This document shows, piece by piece, positions 15,182 to 17,773 of a stretch of 17,773 nt of DNA. Below the pieces are notes generated by a model. That model had not been told where the DNA came from. It ran no database searches and was given only the letters and a program-made list of their open reading frames with translations. The stretch comes from Candidatus Schekmanbacteria bacterium (GTDB taxonomy: Bacteria; Schekmanbacteria; GWA2-38-11; J061). Within the stretch, counting starts at the first letter, position 1. The number at the start of each line of letters is the position of its first letter. The stretch covers positions 1 through 17,773 of the forward strand of contig RFHX01000058.1 in NCBI GenBank assembly GCA_003695725.1. The letters run 5' to 3'. Made by a program: the position numbers and the translations under genes.

Positions 15182-16963
15182 TTAAGTTGAAGTCATTAAG
15201 TTACCTTTAACACTTGCCTGTAACTTTTGGTTTTCCTTTAACAAAACATCTATTTCAGTTTGGTTGCCACTCTTCACTGCTTTTTCAATTAAAATCTTAT
15301 TATTTTCCAATTTCCTTTCTATTTCTCTTCGCTGAAACATTTTGATGCAGTCATTGAAACTTTTTTCAACATCTACAAGCTCTTCTCCTTTTAATCTAAG
15401 CTCAGTTAATTTATTTATAACACCACTATCTCCCTCCTGCTGAAAAACAATTTCAAGCTCATCAATTCCTTTTTTATTCGCTATTTCATTCAACTTTAAT
15501 GCAATCTTTCTCAATGTAGCATCTTCTATTCTATCGGGACTAATTATATCAAAAACCCTTTTTGTCCATTCCTCTGACAGAAGTGCAATCATCAAAAGAT
15601 GATATTCTAACACATCTGTTTTATCTTTTTCATTAGAAAATGAATACTTTTCATTAGTTTTTTTCTTAAAAGATTTAAAGGTTTTTTTTATATTTTTATA
15701 AGCATCAACGATTATGCCTTCATCAATCTTGAGCCGATTGGCTAAAAAAGAAGCATAAACGGCGAAATTGAACTCATCTAAAAGCGATGAAAGCAGTTCA
15801 AAAACTCTGTTCAATGCCTTTTTCTTTTCACCTGCAGAAGTCAAATCGAAATTGCCTATTATTTTTGAAATTACAAATTCTCCTGTATCTTGAGCATTTT
15901 CTATAAACTTTTCAATTTCTTCTTTTCCCTTCTTTCTAAGTGCACTGTCTAAATCCTCGCCTTGGGGCAAAACTATCACTTTTGAAGAAAGTTTAGTTTT
16001 ACATATTTTTTCCCATGCCCTGATAACAGCATCGATGCCAGCTTTATCGGCATCAAAGACAAAGTAAACATTATCTGCATACAACTCCATTATCCGTAAA
16101 TGCTCATCCGTTAATGCAGTGCCAAGAGGAGCTACAATTTCTTTAAACCCAAATTTATATGCCATAATTACATCTATATAGCCCTCAGTAATAAAGACTC
16201 TCCTCTTTTTTCTTATTTCATCCTTTGCATAGGGGAATCCATATAAGATTTTGCTCTTCTTGAATATAGGAGTTTCAGGGCTGTTTATATATTTTGCCCC
16301 ACCTTCCTCTTCCATAATTCTGCCGCCAAACCCTACTGTCCTTTCATAACGGTCAACAATAGGAAATATTATCCTATTCCTAAATCTGTCATAAAATCCT
16401 TTTCCTTCTTCTCTACCAACTACGAGCCCTGATTTTAATATTTCTGAATCCTTATATTTTTTTCTTAAAAAAAGAGTAAGCGATTCCCAATCATCAGGCG
16501 CATAACCAATCTCAAATTTCTGAATGATAGCATCATCAAATCCACGATTTTTTAAATAAGAAAGCGCTTGACTGCCAACTCTTGTATGAAGATTTGAACA
16601 AAAAAACCTCTTTGCATCTTCATTGATTTGATAGAATAAATCCAGAGTCTCTTTATCTTTTTCTCTCTTCGAAAAGGTAAGAGTAATGCCATATCTTTTT
16701 GCCAAGAATCTTACAGCATCGGGAAATGATAAATTCTCGTACCGCATAAGAAATGTAAAAACATTGCCTCCTGCCCCACATCCAAAACAATGGAATATTT
16801 CCTTTTCAGGCGAAACTATGAAAGAAGGTGTTTTTTCGCTATGAAAAGGGCATAATCCCTTAAAATTTCGCCCTGCCCTAACAAGAGAAACATAATCGGA
16901 TATAACATCTACAATATCCGCTGTCCTTCTAATTTCATCTATCTTTGAATTATCAACCAACAT
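15182..16963 (-). CDS. dnaG: DNA primase
   Basis: 593 residues. N-terminal CHC2 zinc-binding domain with C38-x2-H41-x17-C59-x2-C62 (CPFH ... CFGCG), the RNA polymerase core with DRFRNRIIFPI (192-202) and GFGGR (211-215), and the Toprim metal site: E260 in ITEGYID and D304/D306 in VFDADKAG. The divergent C-terminal part (about 430-593) is the DnaB-interacting region. It makes RNA primers for lagging-strand synthesis at the replication fork. The ATG lies 13 nt after the Nif3-like stop, with only a weak GAGAT ribosome site, and rpoD follows 19 nt later. This is the familiar dnaG-rpoD core of the macromolecular synthesis operon, here without rpsU directly upstream. Confidence 0.97.
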   Translation of the reverse strand: MLVDNSKIDEIRRTADIVDVISDYVSLVRAGRNFKGLCPFHSEKTPSFIVSPEKEIFHCFGCGAGGNVFTFLMRYENLSFPDAVRFLAKRYGITLTFSKREKDKETLDLFYQINEDAKRFFCSNLHTRVGSQALSYLKNRGFDDAIIQKFEIGYAPDDWESLTLFLRKKYKDSEILKSGLVVGREEGKGFYDRFRNRIIFPIVDRYERTVGFGGRIMEEEGGAKYINSPETPIFKKSKILYGFPYAKDEIRKKRRVFITEGYIDVIMAYKFGFKEIVAPLGTALTDEHLRIMELYADNVYFVFDADKAGIDAVIRAWEKICKTKLSSKVIVLPQGEDLDSALRKKGKEEIEKFIENAQDTGEFVISKIIGNFDLTSAGEKKKALNRVFELLSSLLDEFNFAVYASFLANRLKIDEGIIVDAYKNIKKTFKSFKKKTNEKYSFSNEKDKTDVLEYHLLMIALLSEEWTKRVFDIISPDRIEDATLRKIALKLNEIANKKGIDELEIVFQQEGDSGVINKLTELRLKGEELVDVEKSFNDCIKMFQRREIERKLENNKILIEKAVKSGNQTEIDVLLKENQKLQASVKGNLMTST

Positions 16964-16976
16964 AATATCTCAACTT

Positions 16977-17773
16977 TTAATTTGCTCTTTTCAGACGACT
17001 GTACCGTTTAAACCCCGAGCAGGTATATATTTTAAGAGATTTATCCTCATCAACAAGTCTATCGAGTAGCAAATTTATCCCCATTGAATCGCTTGCCATA
17101 TGGCCTGCAATAACAATATTAATATAATTCTTTTCTGCCTCTTTTCTATGGTCTTCTCCAATATGCATACCAACTACCGTTCCTACATCTGTTTTAGCCA
17201 AATGCTGAAACATCTCTTTGGAGCCTCCGGTTCCACCAGTCATATCTACAAAGATATTTCCACATCTTCTTTTTTCATTGCCTACAAGAATTTTAGGAAT
17301 ATCCTGTTCTAATGAAGATTCCTTATATTCCGGTATATCGAGTAAAATATCTACTACATCACTCACATAGCGCGGTTTTTTCTTTTCAAAAAGCTTTTGT
17401 AAGTGTCCAGTAACAGCATTATCAGCAGGTGTATGGACACACATTAAAGGTATATCCAATAATCTTGCAGCATCAACTGTCCTGTTATAATTGACAGGCA
17501 TCATTCTTCTTGAAACTTCTCCTATGCGGGGCTCAAGTATAGCTTCAGCAATCTGCACAGGCACACCAAATTTATGAAGTATATCAGCCTGCATACCCAT
17601 TACATCGTAAAAATTTGCCATAGCTTTTCCTTCAGGATGGTGAGCTATGACAAGGTCTATATCGATTTTTTTTTCTCGTAATCTATCTGCCAAAAGTATC
17701 TCTCCAATTTCAACATCTATTCCAACAAGAATATTTTTAACCTTCTTTTTGTTATCACCATATAATATTCGCG
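16977..17773 (-). CDS. Nif3-like dinuclear-metal protein (partial, 5' end outside window)
   Basis: The frame stays open to the right edge (17773). The visible 265 codons begin RILYGDNKKKVKNILVGIDVE, which precedes the internal TTG at about 17693, so the gene is longer than that codon suggests. Nif3/DUF34 landmarks: IAHHPEGKA with the paired metal histidines, CVHTPADNAV (second His/Asp site), and the C-terminal MHIGEDHR and GHMASDSMGINLL with further His/Glu/Asp ligands. Family members form hexamers with two metal ions per subunit; the true reaction is not settled, with GTP cyclohydrolase-like and phosphatase/pyrophosphatase roles proposed. The branch with an MVPVNY-like midsection and a long C-terminus is common in Deltaproteobacteria. 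It is the first visible gene of the dnaG-rpoD transcript, 13 nt from dnaG. Confidence 0.85.
   Translation of the reverse strand, partial: RILYGDNKKKVKNILVGIDVEIGEILLADRLREKKIDIDLVIAHHPEGKAMANFYDVMGMQADILHKFGVPVQIAEAILEPRIGEVSRRMMPVNYNRTVDAARLLDIPLMCVHTPADNAVTGHLQKLFEKKKPRYVSDVVDILLDIPEYKESSLEQDIPKILVGNEKRRCGNIFVDMTGGTGGSKEMFQHLAKTDVGTVVGMHIGEDHRKEAEKNYINIVIAGHMASDSMGINLLLDRLVDEDKSLKIYTCSGFKRYSRLKRAN

Noticed and set aside
1-17773. CRISPR array, insertion sequence, prophage or defence system
   Set aside because: No spaced direct repeats, no transposase or integrase motifs, no terminal inverted repeats, and every sizeable gene fits housekeeping, metabolic or envelope families.

Overview
The window is an AT-rich chromosomal segment, apparently from an uncultured Gram-negative (diderm) bacterium. 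The elongation penicillin-binding protein, a UDP-glucuronate decarboxylase with glycosyltransferases, and a long proteobacterial-type insertion in the housekeeping sigma factor support this. Gene order recalls Deltaproteobacteria and related candidate phyla (rpiB-glyA-dCMP deaminase-nrdR; a Nif3-like gene beside dnaG-rpoD), but no species can be named from the sequence. Neither tRNA gene encodes CCA. Four or five genes start at TTG or GTG. I see no mobile element, phage gene, CRISPR array or rRNA.

Left part (1-7450), mostly plus strand. It opens with the tail of a membrane protein and a class I methyltransferase. A tRNA-Leu(GAG) follows on the minus strand. A 283-bp divergent intergenic region holds two good sigma-70 promoters, one for the tRNA and one for a plus-strand gene run. 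That run is rpiB, glyA (TTG start), a dCMP deaminase overlapping glyA by 11 nt, and nrdR. It forms a one-carbon/deoxynucleotide module: GlyA makes methylene-THF and the deaminase makes dUMP, the two substrates of thymidylate synthase, while NrdR represses ribonucleotide reductase genes. Three less usual genes follow: a class V aminotransferase-fold enzyme, a secreted protein of unknown function, and an orphan nucleotidyltransferase-fold protein.

Right part (7466-17773), all minus strand. In transcription order a Nif3-like protein (cut by the window end), DnaG and RpoD form a macromolecular-synthesis operon. It is followed after 17 nt by a CAT-anticodon tRNA and then by two hairpins, the second a strong terminator. 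Next comes an envelope gene set: a coiled-coil/zinc-ribbon protein (CT398/DUF164 type), PBP2 (mrdA), UDP-glucuronate decarboxylase, a GT4-type glycosyltransferase with a cysteine cluster, and a GT2 glycosyltransferase. Most of these are separated by only 11-31 nt; the gap before the GT4 gene is about 75 nt.

No clear new defence or mobile system is visible. The points most worth a second look are the leader-like ORF plus tandem hairpins between the tRNA and the envelope genes, the identity of the CAT tRNA (probably tRNA-Ile2), the cysteine-cluster glycosyltransferase, and the uncharacterised secreted protein and nucleotidyltransferase at 5124-7450.
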